Positions 10,531-22,240 are shown, counted from the stretch's first letter. The stretch is 64,000 nt of DNA from Charina bottae (GCA_023362775.1 JALMGJ010000004.1:84957298-85021297); one strand, 5' to 3'. Made by a program: numbers and translations. Notes: a model not told the origin generated them from the sequence alone.

Positions 10531-11871
10531 TCAAGTAAATTGGATGATTTAATACCAGTCTTCAGAATATGTCTCTAGCTTTTTTCAAAGTACTAACTAG
10601 AGTCTATAAAGCCCAAAACAGCTACTGCCTTTTCCAATACCTTCCAATACCATATTTTAATATGGGGATGCTCTGATTCTGGCTCCACCTGTTTGGCTTG
10701 CAGTATGTAGAATAGGAATAAAGTCATCTTAGTATTAGTGCCCAATTTGCAGAGCTGTCTGAGAGGAAGTGCAGTTGCTCCCCATATTTTCTGGTTTTAA
10801 ACAGCTACTTAAAACATGCTTGTTTACCCAGACATTTGTGGGCTTACATCTGCTCCAGTATCAGACTGCTTTTGAAGGGAATTCTGTTTTTGTAAAGTAC
10901 ATATTAAAGATATCCTATTAGTATACATATTTAATATACATGACACATATATTTTAATTATCTTTTTTTGGTGGGAGGCAGATTATATTATTATCTTTTG
11001 TTTGATCAGATTGTTTTCTTTTTCCTTTTCTGTGTTCCACTGTAGAATCTTCAGAAGGAAGACATGTATAATACTAATAATGACAACAACTAGAACAATA
11101 AAATAATTATACCATCTGAGTGACTGGGGCATCTTAGACACATTGATTATTTTATAATATGATCAAGAACTGACACCAAATTGCATTAGTGAATTACTTT
11201 CATGTGAAGCAGGAGTAGAGGTGGTATTGTTAAAATTACAGTTCTGCAACAGAAATCCTAGAGCTTGGAGCCAGGCAGCTTTTATTGGCAGCAATTTCTA
11301 CCTTGTCTTCTTGGCTGTCTCTCCTCTCAGTTGGGCTTAATGTGTTGTGTTGCCATAGAATTCTTTGATCAGTGAGAAGAGGCAGCAGAAACAAATACAG
11401 GGTGAACTTAGGACAAGAACAATTGGCATTGTAGAAGCCAGCTGCTTATATCCGTGCTCCTCTAGGGGTTACTGGAGGGACTGCCAGTTGGTCCATAAGC
11501 AGTATATGGCAGGAATGATCATGGCAAGAACAGTTGTGGGGTGTCGTAATTCATATTGTGAGGTTTACAGTAGTGAAAATAGTGGCTGTGTGGAAGTTCC
11601 CTTAGCTGCATTACCTCTGGCTTCAAAAATATTATCTCACAAGCTGCTATTTATGACAGGAATTCTACAGAGCATCTCATATATATTCTATGGATTAGTC
11701 CAAGTCAGAATAGTGAAAATAAAGGCATGCATTAGCCAAATCATGAGCAAAAGGATGGTGAATTGTAAAAGCCCATGGTGGAAAAGTTATTATGAGTCTT
11801 TCTTTTCAACTTTGGTTAATAGGCTTAAATATATTGTCATATAAGTGAAGTATGAATGGTGTGGGTTGGAA
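10531..11871. other. Intronic DNA, no gene seen
   Basis: A 159-codon open frame (11365-11844, +) has no recognisable domain and unremarkable composition. I read it as chance. No repeat family recognised. Confidence 0.45.
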
Positions 11872-11882
11872 AGAATCCTCTT

Positions 11883-12383
11883 AATCTCACAACACATGGA
11901 CAGACTCAACCATACTTTCAACTGGGAAACTGTGAGCATCTTAAACCAAGCCAAATCCAAAAACGCTTGAGAATTCCTGGAAGCTTGGCACTCAGACAAA
12001 GCAGCCATCAACAGACACATAGAGGTAAACAATGGTATTTACATACCATTCATAAGAGACAATAGAAAAGTCAAAAGACCAGCAATCAACACCCAGATAT
12101 GCAAAGAATAACACCAGGATTAGCACCAGAGGAACAATCAAACAGCACAATATACGCTAATCAAGGAACTATCAACTCAGTCATTCAACCAAGCAGGAAA
12201 CAACAGCCCAATCAAGGAACTCCTAAGGAGAGAACAACACCCCCACCAACACAAGCAGGACAAGCCATGGTACATAAACAGAGAACAAGTCCCACTCTCT
12301 TTTCGCACTGAAGATGTTGCCTAGTCTGTCAATGAAACGTCTGCAAGAAAACAACAAGGCTCAGAGAACACCAAGGACTCCAC
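11883..12383 (+). mobile_element. 5'-truncated Penelope-like element (copy 1)
   Basis: It aligns by eye along its length with the + strand Penelope segment at 33600-34104, sharing for example ctcacaacacatggacagac, caatcaaggaactatcaac and caagcaggaaacaacagccc. It is bounded by an 11-bp direct repeat AGAATCCTCTT (11872-11882 and 12384-12394), consistent with a target duplication. It starts inside the end of the GIY-YIG endonuclease region (reading SLISQHMDRLNHTFNWETVS in the other copy), so only the extreme 3' part was inserted. It lacks about 22 bp that copy 2 has after aaaagacca. Confidence 0.75.
12308..12341 (+). ncRNA. Hammerhead-ribozyme variant motif in the Penelope tail (copy 1)
   Basis: The order CTGAAGA - stem II - GAAAC - GTC fits the hammerhead core (C3 U4 G5 A6 N7 G8 A9, then G12 A13 A14, then the GUC cleavage triplet), with A at the tolerant position 7. 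Stem II can form as GUUGCC with GUCAAU around UAGUCU, with one mismatch. Stem I is GCA with UGC plus weaker pairs outward (TTTTC/AGAAAA). There is no stem III loop because ACGU is directly palindromic. Hammerhead variants lacking stem III that act as dimers are known from Penelope-like elements. Activity here is inference. Confidence 0.5.
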
Positions 12384-12394
12384 AGAATCCTCTT

Positions 12395-13844
12395 CCCCAG
12401 ACAATCCCATGGTTGATTTGCTATTTTTTCTCATCAAGCTCATTCAGCCTCTTTTTCTCCCTGTCATCTGACAAGAGATTTGAAAGGGTGTTTTACTGCC
12501 ATCTGCTTTAACATGAGTAATAGTCCCTGCATAATCTATAATCCTGATAAAATAGGGTTCTGGATGGTAAAAAAGAACTATACTATGTTCAAGAAAATAG
12601 GAGCACAGCTCTCTTTCAGACATTGTAGAAAGAAGAGAGAACAAGGAATAGAAGAAAAGATATGTGGATGTAGGAAAGTTCAAACTAACATGCATATATT
12701 CAAGTTGTTGCTGGTAACCAACAGACACCTTAGCCCATGTGCAGTATTTAAGAATCCCTGAAGAGGGGTTTTGGTTACAATACTCATATTTATATGCTAC
12801 AAAACATAAATAGCAATTTTCAAACTAATTGCTAAAATTAATTCCACCATGCATATAAACCATTAGCATATTGTCAGTGTATGTTAACAGTATCATTACA
12901 GAGTTGAAGTTTTGTTATGTACAAACAAATACATTTTAACATTACACGATCTGCTTCCTTCACCTCAATAATCATAGCTACCATCCCCAATGTGGCATTT
13001 TCCTGGCTGGGAATTCTGGCATTGGAGTTCTACAGAATGCCAAGTTGGAGAAAGCTCTCTTCAAGGCGAACAGACAAAATTTGGTGCTTGAGAACAAGCC
13101 TCCTCACAAATAAATGGTCAATATGGCAAGTTTTACAATGTAAAATATCTGATGGATTAATAAAAGCTATTTGAATCTGTTCCAGCATAAATCAGAAGGC
13201 TGCTTTAAATTCAAAAGTTAACACTTGAGAATGAACCATATTCTTTAGGGGTGCATTTATATTTATCTGGTTAAATTCATGCAGATTCAGTCATCTGTGG
13301 GACTTGCTCAGCTATACTTTATCTCCCTCTCTCTTTTTTATTTCTAGAGAAAGAAGGATAGACATGACAAAAGGAATGTATAAAGAATTCCCACTGAGAT
13401 TCATTCCTATAAATTATGTATTATGTAGAGTCTATTCTGCTGATTTCATCTGATCCCCAATTCTCAACTCCTTATTTTTCCTTCTATAAATAGCCATGGA
13501 TAGATATTCAGTTATAGAGCAGTGAAGACAGAACTCAAAACCTTTCTCATTTAGTAACTTCTGATAGAGATTTTTCTTTTTCTTTTTTTTGTCCTGCTTT
13601 TGTGTTGTGATGTCCAGAGGGCTGTATCAGTCTGGGACTACAAGCACTGCTGTATTGGTGATAAGATAGTATTGAAAAGAGTGAGGAAATAACTCCTCTG
13701 CATATTTTTAAAATGCCATATCCCTCCTTTCCACACACACACACAAAAAATCCCCTCATATTATTTTAAATTTCAGTATCAATACTTGGGTCATTTCATA
13801 GCCTCCTGAATAATCTATCATTTTGTCACTTTTTTCCCCACCAG
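12395..13844. other. Intronic DNA before the CADM2 transmembrane exon
   Basis: Near 12990-13057 there is a weak copy of a common squamate repeat word (cctggctgggaattctgg...gccaagttggag). Otherwise nothing is recognised up to the splice acceptor. Confidence 0.45.
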
Positions 13845-13970
13845 ATCCCAATACTTTGGCTGGAAAAAATGGACCAGATCATGCTCTTATAGGAGGAATA
13901 GTAGCTGTTGTTGTCTTTGTCACACTATGTTCTATAATTCTCCTTGGTCGATATCTGGCAAGACATAAAG
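13845..13970 (+). CDS. CADM2: CADM2 penultimate coding exon (transmembrane)
   Basis: CADM2 is a single-pass immunoglobulin-superfamily adhesion protein of neurons that joins membranes by homophilic and heterophilic contacts at synapses and axons. This 126-base exon is phase 1 at both ends (Asp is completed by an upstream G; the exon ends in G before gtagga). It encodes a short hydrophilic extracellular juxtamembrane part ([15 protein letters not shown]), the helix [20 protein letters not shown], and the basic stop-transfer RYLARHK. The acceptor tttttccccaccag and the donor AAAG/gtagga are good. The upstream exons with the three Ig domains are outside the window. The match to vertebrate CADM2 is very close. 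Paralogues CADM1/3/4 share the helix but not the [20 protein letters not shown] wording. Confidence 0.95.
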
Positions 13971-14748
13971 GTAGGATGGATTTAATCAAACTGAACTTAC
14001 CTTTTATCTTCTTTTCTTGGTCCCATGAAAACTCAGCTCCCATAAGGAAGCATTAGAGTTTGTTTGTTCTTTTGTTTGTTTGGGTTCTCATTTTTATCCT
14101 TGTGGTGTTTGCAAAACCCATCAATTTTACAGATGGATTATCTGTAGCAAAATAATATCTAGTAATTTGTCCCAAGGTCATGCTGGAAGTCAGTGACTCA
14201 GAGGAACTGACAAGTGAAAAGACAGTTTTGGGATAGCGGTTTGTGCAATGCTACAGACCTTCATGTTTGTATGTTTGCTTGTTTTCTTTAAGGAATTTTA
14301 TTACATCAATCTTCTGTGCAAAGTGTATAAGCAAATGAGAACCCGAACAGATGAGAAACAGGCAATCATAAACTGTTGGCCTCAAATACAGTATGTGTTT
14401 AAAAACTCATAATTGGAAAAATACTGATTATTAAATTCCGAAGTCATTATAGTTTTTAATCTTTCCAAGAAAAATGTACTACCATTCAAACATATCTGAA
14501 AATGAATGACTGGACTGGGTCGCCAAGCATTAGTTTGAGTTGTGAAGTCAATTCCTACCATCAAAACACAGAACGGATCATTTAACTTTTATGTAGGTGG
14601 ATGAAAACATGCATTTTTTAGTTTTACCTCAAATTTATTTTACATCTTTTGATTTTTTTTCCTTTCAGATATTTTGGTTTTGCTTTTTATAACCATAGAC
14701 AGAATGTTTCATACAAAATCCAATTAAACAACCTTTCTATTGCTATTT

Positions 14749-14750
<2 letters not shown>

Positions 14751-14823
<73 letters not shown>

Positions 14824-14838
14824 GATAGATAGATAGAT

Positions 14839-14884
<46 letters not shown>

Positions 14885-14910
14885 ATATAGACAGACAGAC
14901 AGACAGACAA
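14751..14910. repeat. Compound microsatellite (TG)n-(GATA)n-(GA)n-(ACAG)n
   Basis: A TG run (14751-14779), GATA units with two short interruptions (about 14780-14853), a GA run (about 14854-14880) and ACAG units (about 14890-14910). GATA arrays are the Bkm-type repeat well known from snakes. Confidence 0.95.
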
Positions 14911-14936
14911 CCTAAAACTAGATATCTATAGATATA

Positions 14937-15260
14937 AAGGTAAAGGTTCCCCCGCAGAGTTGTGTCCGATTCTAGGGGCTGGTGCTCATCTCCGTTTGTT
15001 AGCCGAAGAGCCAGCGTTATCTGAAGATGCTTCCACGGTCATGTGGCCGGCATGACACACACAGAACACTGTTACCTTCCCACCGAAGTGGTACCTATTT
15101 ATCTACTTGCATTTGCATGCTTTCGAATTGCTAGGTTGACAAGAGCTAGGGCAAGTGCGGGAGCTCACTCCGTCACGTGGGGCTAGGGTCTTGAACTGCC
15201 AAACTTACGACCTTCTGATCGACAAGCCTGGCATCTTAACCACTAAGCCATTGTGCCCCC
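14937..15260 (-). mobile_element. Sauria-type SINE (minus)
   Basis: It reads aaggtaaaggttccccc at the left, which is the reverse complement of the (ACCTTT)-like BovB-derived tail. The body contains gtgtccgattctaggggctggtgctcatctccgtttgttagcc, and the right end is the inverted tRNA-derived head (ttaaccactaagccattgtgcc). The order and length of about 325 bp match the family. Confidence 0.9.
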
Positions 15261-15776
15261 TATATATAGATACAGTATATATTACAAAATATGGTTTGGG
15301 GCTATTAATATTGAATCCCATAAATAAATAATTGAGAGTGAGCTCATTTGAATGCTGCATATTTATTTTTTGATAGTGTATGTATAGAGTTGTATTATGG
15401 ATGTCTAGTGTATTTTATGTAACATTTTTAATAGAGGAATGTAACAAAGACAACATTGCTTTTGTGCCATGATAGTAATCCATTTAAATTGGTGAGACTT
15501 ACTTACAAGTGCGTAAGTTCAGTCAGAAAAATTGAATGCGGCTTTTAATTTTTAATAAGCAAATCAGACAAGTTTATAAATAATTTTTCACCTTTAAACA
15601 GCTAGCCTGAAACAGGAACCTCATCCTTTTTAGGCATGGCAGGATGTCAATTCCCTTAATTGCAGCAATGGTTCCAAAACAAAATGTTGATTCTGTTTTT
15701 AGTTGAGTTCTCTGCTTGTTGAGATTGATGATCATAGTTAACTTCATTTTCTTGGAAAAACTAATTCAGCTTAATC

Positions 15777-15919
15777 TAGCTATACCATCCTTCTTTGAGA
15801 TGTTGCTATCTAGAAGTGTTGCACTACAATTTCCATCATCCACATCTAGAATGGCATGTTTCCTGCAGGATGATGGAGATTAAACACATTTGGATGACAG
15901 CAGGTTAGAGAAAGCTATT
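15777..15919. repeat. Foldback, MITE-like inverted repeat
   Basis: The left half (tagctataccatcc... ending caatttccatcatcc) is roughly the reverse complement of the right half (ggatgatggagatt... ending agagaaagcta). The arms are diverged (perhaps 70%). The word gatgatgg..attgtagt.caaca occurs in other squamate repeats, including 22165-22240. No clear target duplication, so the class is open. Confidence 0.4.
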
Positions 15920-16042
15920 AGAGAAAATAATAAACTCAGTTTTTTTCAAGTAGGAACTACTATTATATATTTTTAAACTTTCTGTCACAAATAGTAAAGC
16001 ATTATTATCACTTTATTCCCTTCTCAGAGGCTAACTACCATA

Positions 16043-16737
16043 ATAAATGCTCCTGCTCGAGGAGCAGGTGGTAGTCGTGGCCAGGAGGGCCTTTGCACAG
16101 CTTTGGGTTGTGCGCCAGTTGCGCCCCTTCCTGTATCAGGAGGCCCTCTGAACAGTCACTCATGCCCTTGTCATCTCCCATATAGATTACTGCAATGTGC
16201 TCTACATGGGGCTACCCTTGAAGAGTATCCGGAAGCTTCAGCTGGTCCAGAATGCGGCTGCACGGGTAGTTCTGAGTGCTATAAGATCAGCACATGTAAC
16301 ACCGCTACTCCGTAAGCTGCATTGGGGTACCAGTTTGCTTCTGGGTCCAATTCAAGGTGTTGGTTATCACATTTAAAGCCCTACATGGCATGGGACCAGG
16401 GTATCTGAGGGACCGTCTTATCCCGATTACATCTACCCACCCCACCCGATCATGCAGGGAGGGCATGCTTCGGATCCCATCACTAAAAGAATTCCATCTA
16501 GCAGGGTTCAGGAGGCATGCCTTCTCTGCGATAGCACCCACCCTGTGTAATATCTTGCCCCCAGAGGTGAGATGGGCACCCTCGCTCCTGGCCTTCAGGA
16601 AGTCTTTAAAGACCTGGTTCTGCCGCCCTGCTTGGAACGAAGGAAATAATAGTTCCTCCTGGGGTGGTTGGCTTAGTAATACCCTCCTTTTAAGAACTTA
16701 CCATCTTTGGATTTTGGGCGGTGATAAATTCGAACAA
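16043..16737 (+). mobile_element. CR1/L3-like LINE, 3' third
   Basis: 5'-truncated LINE covering the C-terminal part of ORF2 after the reverse-transcriptase palm. Conceptual pieces in three frames include DYCNVLYMGLPLKSIRKLQL, SAIRSAHVTPLLRKLHW, FKALHGMGPGYLRDRLIPIT, HAFSAIAPTLCNILPPEV and LLAFRKSLKTWFCRPAW. These are the standard C-terminal motifs of CR1/L2/L3-type LINEs. It ends in a gggcggtgataaattcgaacaat terminus leading into an AATA/CATA microsatellite. Frameshifts break the reading frame. The exact clade (CR1-L3 or L2) is not settled. Confidence 0.85.
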
Positions 16738-16780
<43 letters not shown>

Positions 16781-16826
16781 ATACATACATACATACATAC
16801 ATACATACATACATACATACATACAA
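16733..16826. repeat. Microsatellite tail (AATA)n-(CATA)n on the LINE
   Basis: Twelve or so AAAT units run straight out of the LINE 3' end, then about ten CATA units. LINE tails of this type are a known source of microsatellites in snakes. Confidence 0.95.
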
Positions 16827-17657
16827 AAGTAGCCTTGACAAAGGCTGATCAATAGGCATAGAGATTTGTGAGTTCTGTTTAAAGAGATATCAAACATGAC
16901 AGAAAAACTTCTAGTCCAGGTTCAGGTTCATCTCACTAAACCATAGTGTGATTTGTTTGTTTTTGCCTTAGTGTGTTTAATGTACTCAGTCAACCTGGTC
17001 CAAAAGCTGGGATAAATGTTCTTAAATACACTAATCACAACAAGATGTAGTTGTAGTAGTAGATTGGGGTTATAGCTTCTTTCTTCTTTATTTAAATAAT
17101 AACATATGCTTCTATTTTATATGTGAATGGATTTGCTATGTGCACATACAGATTCCCTGTAATGTCTAATTTCATCCCGTGTTAAGATTGTATTGGTATG
17201 TACTGTATGTATTAAATATCACCTTGCAAAACAGAAATACTTTATATTTAGCTTGTGCTTCCAGGTCTTTTTTTTCAAGAACATTCCAATGCCTATTAAA
17301 TGTTATCACAAAGATATTGCTTGCCATCCGTGATGCAAGGAGAAACATCCATGTCCTTTAGAATAAGCACCTATTAAATAATATTCCCTGATTTATTGGG
17401 TGTTTAGAATATTATGGAAGATAATAAAGTTGTTGGCCTAGGTTTTCAAAGGTCATTTGCTCAGCTAACTCACATAAGCTTCCAGATAATAGTTTAATTA
17501 ACCAGCTTCCATAGTAAAAGTATAAGCTGTATGAGAAGACTAGTGCAAAATGTGATACATAAGTTCCACCATTTTTAGGGAGGACATACTTGTTTCAAAC
17601 ATCACCAACAATAAATATGTTACTGCATAGATTCAAGATTGTTAAAGTAGCAATAGT

Positions 17658-17960
17658 AAAGGTAAAGGTTCCCCCCGCACACTTTTGCAGTCGTGTCCGA
17701 CTCTAGGGGGCGGTGCTCATCTCCGTTTGTTAGCCGAAGAGCCAGCGTTATATGAAGACGCTACCACGGTCATGCGGCCGCATGGAACACTGTTACCTAC
17801 CCACCGAAGTGGTACCTATTTATCTACTTGCATTTGCATGCTTTCGAATTGCTAGGTTGGCAAGAGCTGGGGCGAGTGCGGGAGCTCACTATGTCACGCG
17901 AGGCTAGGGATTCGAACCTCCGAACTTGTGATCTTCCGATCAACAAGCCTGGCGTCTTAT
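17658..17960 (-). mobile_element. Sauria-type SINE (minus), head-to-head with the next element
   Basis: It starts aaaggtaaaggttcccccc at the left and runs through gtcgtgtccgactctagggg, ccaccgaagtggtacctatt and gattcgaacctcc (inverted B box) to the inverted head acaagcctggcgtctta. It is about 300 bp. The head abuts another tRNA-like head in the opposite direction. Confidence 0.9.
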
Positions 17961-18112
17961 CCATATAGCTCAGTGGTTAAGACGCCAGGCTTCCAAATTG
18001 AGTCTGGCACGAGGGAAACCTTTACCTTGTTGTAACCCGCCCAGAGTCCCTTGTATGGGAGATGGGCGGGGGATAAATTGAACAAATAAATAAATAAATA
18101 AATAAATATAAT
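17961..18112 (+). mobile_element. Chimeric SINE: tRNA-like head, short Sauria tail, CR1/L3-like terminus
   Basis: The head atagctcagtggttaagacgccaggctt is followed by gggaaacctttacctt (a Sauria/BovB-type tail). That runs directly into gttgtaacccgcccagagtc...gatgggcgggggataaattgaac and (aaat)n, the CR1/L3-like LINE terminus. So two LINE-type ends are stacked in one 150-bp element. A 15-bp perfect inverted repeat (17945-17959 with 17978-17992) joins it to the preceding SINE. Confidence 0.65.
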
Positions 18113-18770
18113 AGAGTACCCCCTGCTATGCCTGCGTAACAGAATGAAACAGAAGGTTGCAGCAAGAATATAGGCAGATATTTCAATATACATATTTAGC
18201 TAAAATATTTCTAAAATATTCCCAATGAAATTGGCAATAAGAGTATGGATAAAATGTAGCTGCTTTAAGAAATGATGTATTAATCATTATGTGCAATTAA
18301 CATTTTTCAGTTGAAGGAATAGAACTTCAAAAGTGCTAATTTTGAAATTGCAGGACATTCTGATTGATTGATTTAAGAAGATGAATAAATGTTCTGTGTT
18401 TTATATCACAATACATCAAAAACTAATTAAGGCATTTCCCCCAAATCTTCTTGTTAATGAATTTTTGACAGCTTACAGTAAAACAGACCATTTCTGTGCA
18501 ATTGATAGGTAGTTATCATGATACCAGGACTATACAATAGTATCACAATTACTACTTTGACAAATATAAAAATCATGCATACTATACAGATTTGTGGTAG
18601 AAAGATTCACTGATGAATGTTAGAAAAAATCATGGTATAAAGTTATATGAACTTTAACCTGATCCTCACCCAAACCAATTAATTTTCTGTTTTAAAATCC
18701 CATCTGAAAAGCAGTATCAAAAGTGCCTGTATCTCTAACATTTGTCTTTTAATTGCACTGTTTCCTACAG

Positions 18771-18889
18771 GAACATATTTAACAAATGAAGCTAAGGGAG
18801 CTGAAGATGCACCTGATGCGGATACAGCCATTATCAATGCAGAAGGCAGCCAAGTTAATGCAGAAGAGAAGAAAGAATATTTCATATAG
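18771..18889 (+). CDS. CADM2: CADM2 last coding exon (cytoplasmic tail)
   Basis: With the G from the preceding exon it encodes [20 protein letters not shown] and then a run rich in Asn, Glu and Lys ending EEKKEYFI and TAG (18887-18889). [13 protein letters not shown] across the splice is the juxtamembrane band-4.1/FERM-binding segment of the CADM family. EYFI is the class II PDZ ligand that recruits synaptic and polarity scaffolds such as CASK- and MPP-type MAGUKs. The acceptor is tgcactgtttcctacag. The tail is full length and intact (about 46 residues after the membrane), so the gene is presumably functional. Phase and frame agree with the upstream exon. Confidence 0.97.
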
Positions 18890-19765
18890 ATGCAGACTTA
18901 GATTCTCTGAACACCACTACTCACAAGGCTGACTCTTGGAGAAAACTGGCTCTCACCTTTCTGAATTAATTTATCCTGTCTTTTTTCTACCCTTGTTAAA
19001 GTGCATAATTGCTCTCAGTTGCCAGTTTGTACCAACAATCAGCCATGAACATATTTTTTTCTTTAATTATGGTACCATTCATAATGCAGGACATTTCTTA
19101 TTGCCTAATCATCATATCCATTGCTCTTTTAACATACAGTGCTTGAATATACAGCCTTAACAATTTTAATCATCATCTGTTCATATTCAGTTTTTCTACA
19201 TTTTAAAAATGTGTTCCTTTTGTCCTTTTCTTTTATTATGGTCCTTACCTCTATTGCATCAGACCATTTTCATAGCAAATGTTCTTAGGTGAGGACCTAA
19301 CTGTACTTACACAAACCATTACAAGTAAGATTAGAGTTTACAAAGAATGTTTTATATATTGTCTGTAATTCAAAATCAGCCGAGCATTGAAACATTATGC
19401 CCTAAGAAACACTAATGAAAGCATTCTACTATAATTTCTTGTGTATTTGCAAATGGCAGCAAAGGAGTATGAACAGAACTTTTATTTAATGAAATACTGG
19501 TATTAAAATCAACTTCTGGGTGGTAACCAACACCATACACTCCTGTCTACACAGAATCCAAGGTGATGGATTATGTAGCTCCATTTTGAAAATGGTTGTC
19601 CAGCTCTTTTACTGCTCCTAGAATCATAAAGACTTCCATATATATTTCTATAATTTGTATTCCTTTTAATTTATTTGTTTCATGTGGGTCTATCTGCCTA
19701 CTCAAATTGAACATGTTCATGGGGCACAACTGCAAGGCATTTTAATATCTGTATATAGTGCATAT

Positions 19766-19771
19766 AATAAA
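19766..19771 (+). terminator. CADM2: Candidate proximal polyadenylation signal AATAAA
   Basis: AATAAA about 0.88 kb after the CADM2 stop, in the context gcatataataaatcc. It could give a short 3' UTR. No functional evidence in sequence. Confidence 0.35.
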
Positions 19772-22164
19772 TCCAATTAAACATTATTTGATACATATTT
19801 AACTTTTGGGGCTGTAGGTAAGTCAGTCACAAGTAAGCATTTTCTAATGTCCATTATATCCCTTTAGATATAACTTAAATTAATATTCTGAGTAGATAAC
19901 ATGTATTAGTACTTTTTGTCTGTATGTCCTAGCACTGTTCAGCAGCAAATTTTTCTAGTTCCAGTTAATTTCTCTTTGTTATACAATGGAAGCACAATGT
20001 TATATGGAAAGGTAGTTTTAAGCTAACAACCAGTGCACAGCCTCAGGTTTTGAATTACAACCACATTAATGATTCAAGATTAAGTTACTAAATTTTTCAA
20101 TATATAATTTGGCAGTTCCAGAGCTGCTTATCAATGTTGGATTTGCCAAAACCCAAACAGAAAATGTTACAACAACAACTCTCTATGTTTTGTGTATATG
20201 GTAAATGACTAATCCTTTATATTAAATTTCTGTCTATGCATTTTGTGAGGTACAAACTTATGTCACGGTGAATGATCAAGAATATTTGCCATGCTTTTAA
20301 CTCCACAGTAGAGACATCTCTTTGAGATCATGTTGAACATGTGGGGAAAAATGACAGCTTAAAACAATAATAATTAAAAGAGTCTAATCCAACATTAAAA
20401 TTCCTCTTCCAGGCCAAAACAATAATAAAATAAAAAAAATATCCAGATGAGTTCTTACTTTCTGGTTCCATGTAAACATAATTGACTAAAACAGTAGAAA
20501 TTGTTGTTCATCTCCAAAGCACTGCACACTTTTTTAAAAAATACAAAAAGAGGAATACATTTCTATATAGAAACTATTACTGGTGAAGTCTAAAAGCATA
20601 ATGGCCTATTGTAAAGAATTAACTCCTGGGGTTTATTTTTTGTGTGGGGAATGGAAGGAGGGTGGGTAACATTTGAATATGGCATCATGTGTCACAGTCA
20701 ATGGAAATCAAAGGTATTGTGTCAAATTATTTATCCGAAGACTATAAACCTTTTAAGGACAATAGTAGTTTTTAAATTGTTTTTGTTAGAAGGAAAAATT
20801 ACTTTGTTAATTTCAATGAGAAAAAAAAAAGAGCAAGAGAGAGAGACCATCAATCAAGCAGCACTTTTACAAAGTATACAGAACATAAATAATATGATGT
20901 GGTTGAGTGTTAACATAATAAATCATATACAGTATGATATTTTAAAGAAATACGTCTGCATTGATGTGATTGCATGCTTGTTTTTTACAGTTCATTCAAA
21001 AATCTGTGGAAAAAATGCAATAATATGATATTCTAGTATGGTAATTTGAGAGAATCAGGTAGAAGTACTAGACACATTGAAGCTAGTATAGGTTTATAAC
21101 ATAGTCATGTTTTCAAAAACTGATTTGTAGAACTAAGGTAAAGGCCAGCAAAGCACTTAAAGATGTTTTGAGGCGCCTTGCTGCATTAGGATTATGTTTA
21201 CTAAAATTATATGCCTACTGGTGTTATATTTACACATTTATACATTTTTCTCAATTCTATTATGTTTAAATTATGTAGAAATACTTCCTGCAATATCCAC
21301 TTATTCATCCCTAAAAAGTAAGATTTCCAGACATTTTTGGGCATCTTTTGATGTAAGCATTTCAAAATGTTTAGTCAGTGTAGGATACAGAAAACACTGG
21401 AATTTTGCAATAGAGATAGGAATTAGACTGTTAACGTTTGCTTGCAGTAGATAAAAAAAAATCTTTCCTTCCACCTTGAGATGTACAGCAGGCCAAAAGG
21501 CAATGAGAAAGTCTACCAGAATGGAAAATTCTGACTTACCATCACTTTCTATTCCCCAATTAAATCAGATGCTCTCAAACTTTTATTTGAGTGCAAAGGA
21601 AGCTTTTGAAACAGAATAAAAATCATATTTTCTTTAAAAATGATACATTCCATAAATGAAGCAGACTTTAATATAATGATTTTGGCCTTTAATCTTTCTC
21701 CACTCAGTTCTGTTTTAATGTATTCAGTCCCATTTTTGGCTTTAGACAAAATAGCAATATTATATCAGAATATTTTCAATAACAACACTGACACTTTTTC
21801 TTACTATTGTTTGATTTTACAGTATGAAACCCAAATCCATTTACTTATCCCATGTAAAATCTCTTATACGTGGAGCTATAATTCTAGCAATGCTGCCTCA
21901 TTTTTATCAGTGTCCTTGAATTATGTTGATTTTGCACTAGCACTTGAGCAGATCCCAAATAATTCTGCTTCCTATTTCAGTGCCTTTTCGACCAGTACAG
22001 ATCAGAAAAACATGAGAAAAGCCAGGTAGTGAAAGGAGGTGGTAGACTCTATCTTTGTTGCCAAGATAGTTTCAGTCTAGTGACAATTTGCTGGTAGGTA
22101 CTTGGTTATTACTAAAGCTTCAATATCAAGTCTTCGTTTCTTAATCAATTCCCTGGTTACTGCA

Positions 22165-22240
22165 TAGCAGAGTAAGGGTGATGGAAGTTGTAGTCCAATG
22201 CATCTGGAAGACACTATCCTGGATAAGGCTCTTATAAGCT
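22165..22240 (+). repeat. Small squamate repeat fragment in the inferred 3' UTR
   Basis: ggtgatggaagttgtagtccaatgcatctggaagacac...ggataaggct shares the gatggnagttgtagtccaa.acatctgga word with the foldback at 15777-15919. Class not assigned. Confidence 0.4.

Larger units (their letters stand above)
1..13844 (+). other. CADM2: CADM2 intron (upstream of the transmembrane exon)
   Basis: The interval precedes a recognisable CADM2 exon whose first two bases (AT) need a G from the exon before to make Asp, so an upstream exon exists. I could not recognise one here. The acceptor is a pyrimidine-rich tract ending ccag at 13841-13844. The interval is filled with transposable elements and simple repeats listed separately. 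A short juxtamembrane alternative exon, as CADM genes use, could hide here and would not be visible without an alignment. Confidence 0.75.
13971..18770 (+). other. CADM2: Last CADM2 intron
   Basis: GT-AG intron of 4.8 kb between the transmembrane and tail exons. Donor gtagga at 13971; acceptor tgcactgtttcctacag ending at 18770. It holds two Sauria-type SINEs, a CR1/L3-like LINE fragment, a foldback and several microsatellites. Gaps at 13971-14750, 15262-15776, 16830-17657 and 18113-18770 show nothing recognisable. Confidence 0.9.

Noticed and set aside
11365..11844. 159-codon open frame in the CADM2 intron
   Set aside because: No domain, signal or neighbour supports it, and the composition looks random. 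It ends just before the Penelope insertion.
21640..22029. 129-codon frame in the inferred 3' UTR
   Set aside because: No recognisable motif; a chance opening is likely within a long non-coding transcript.
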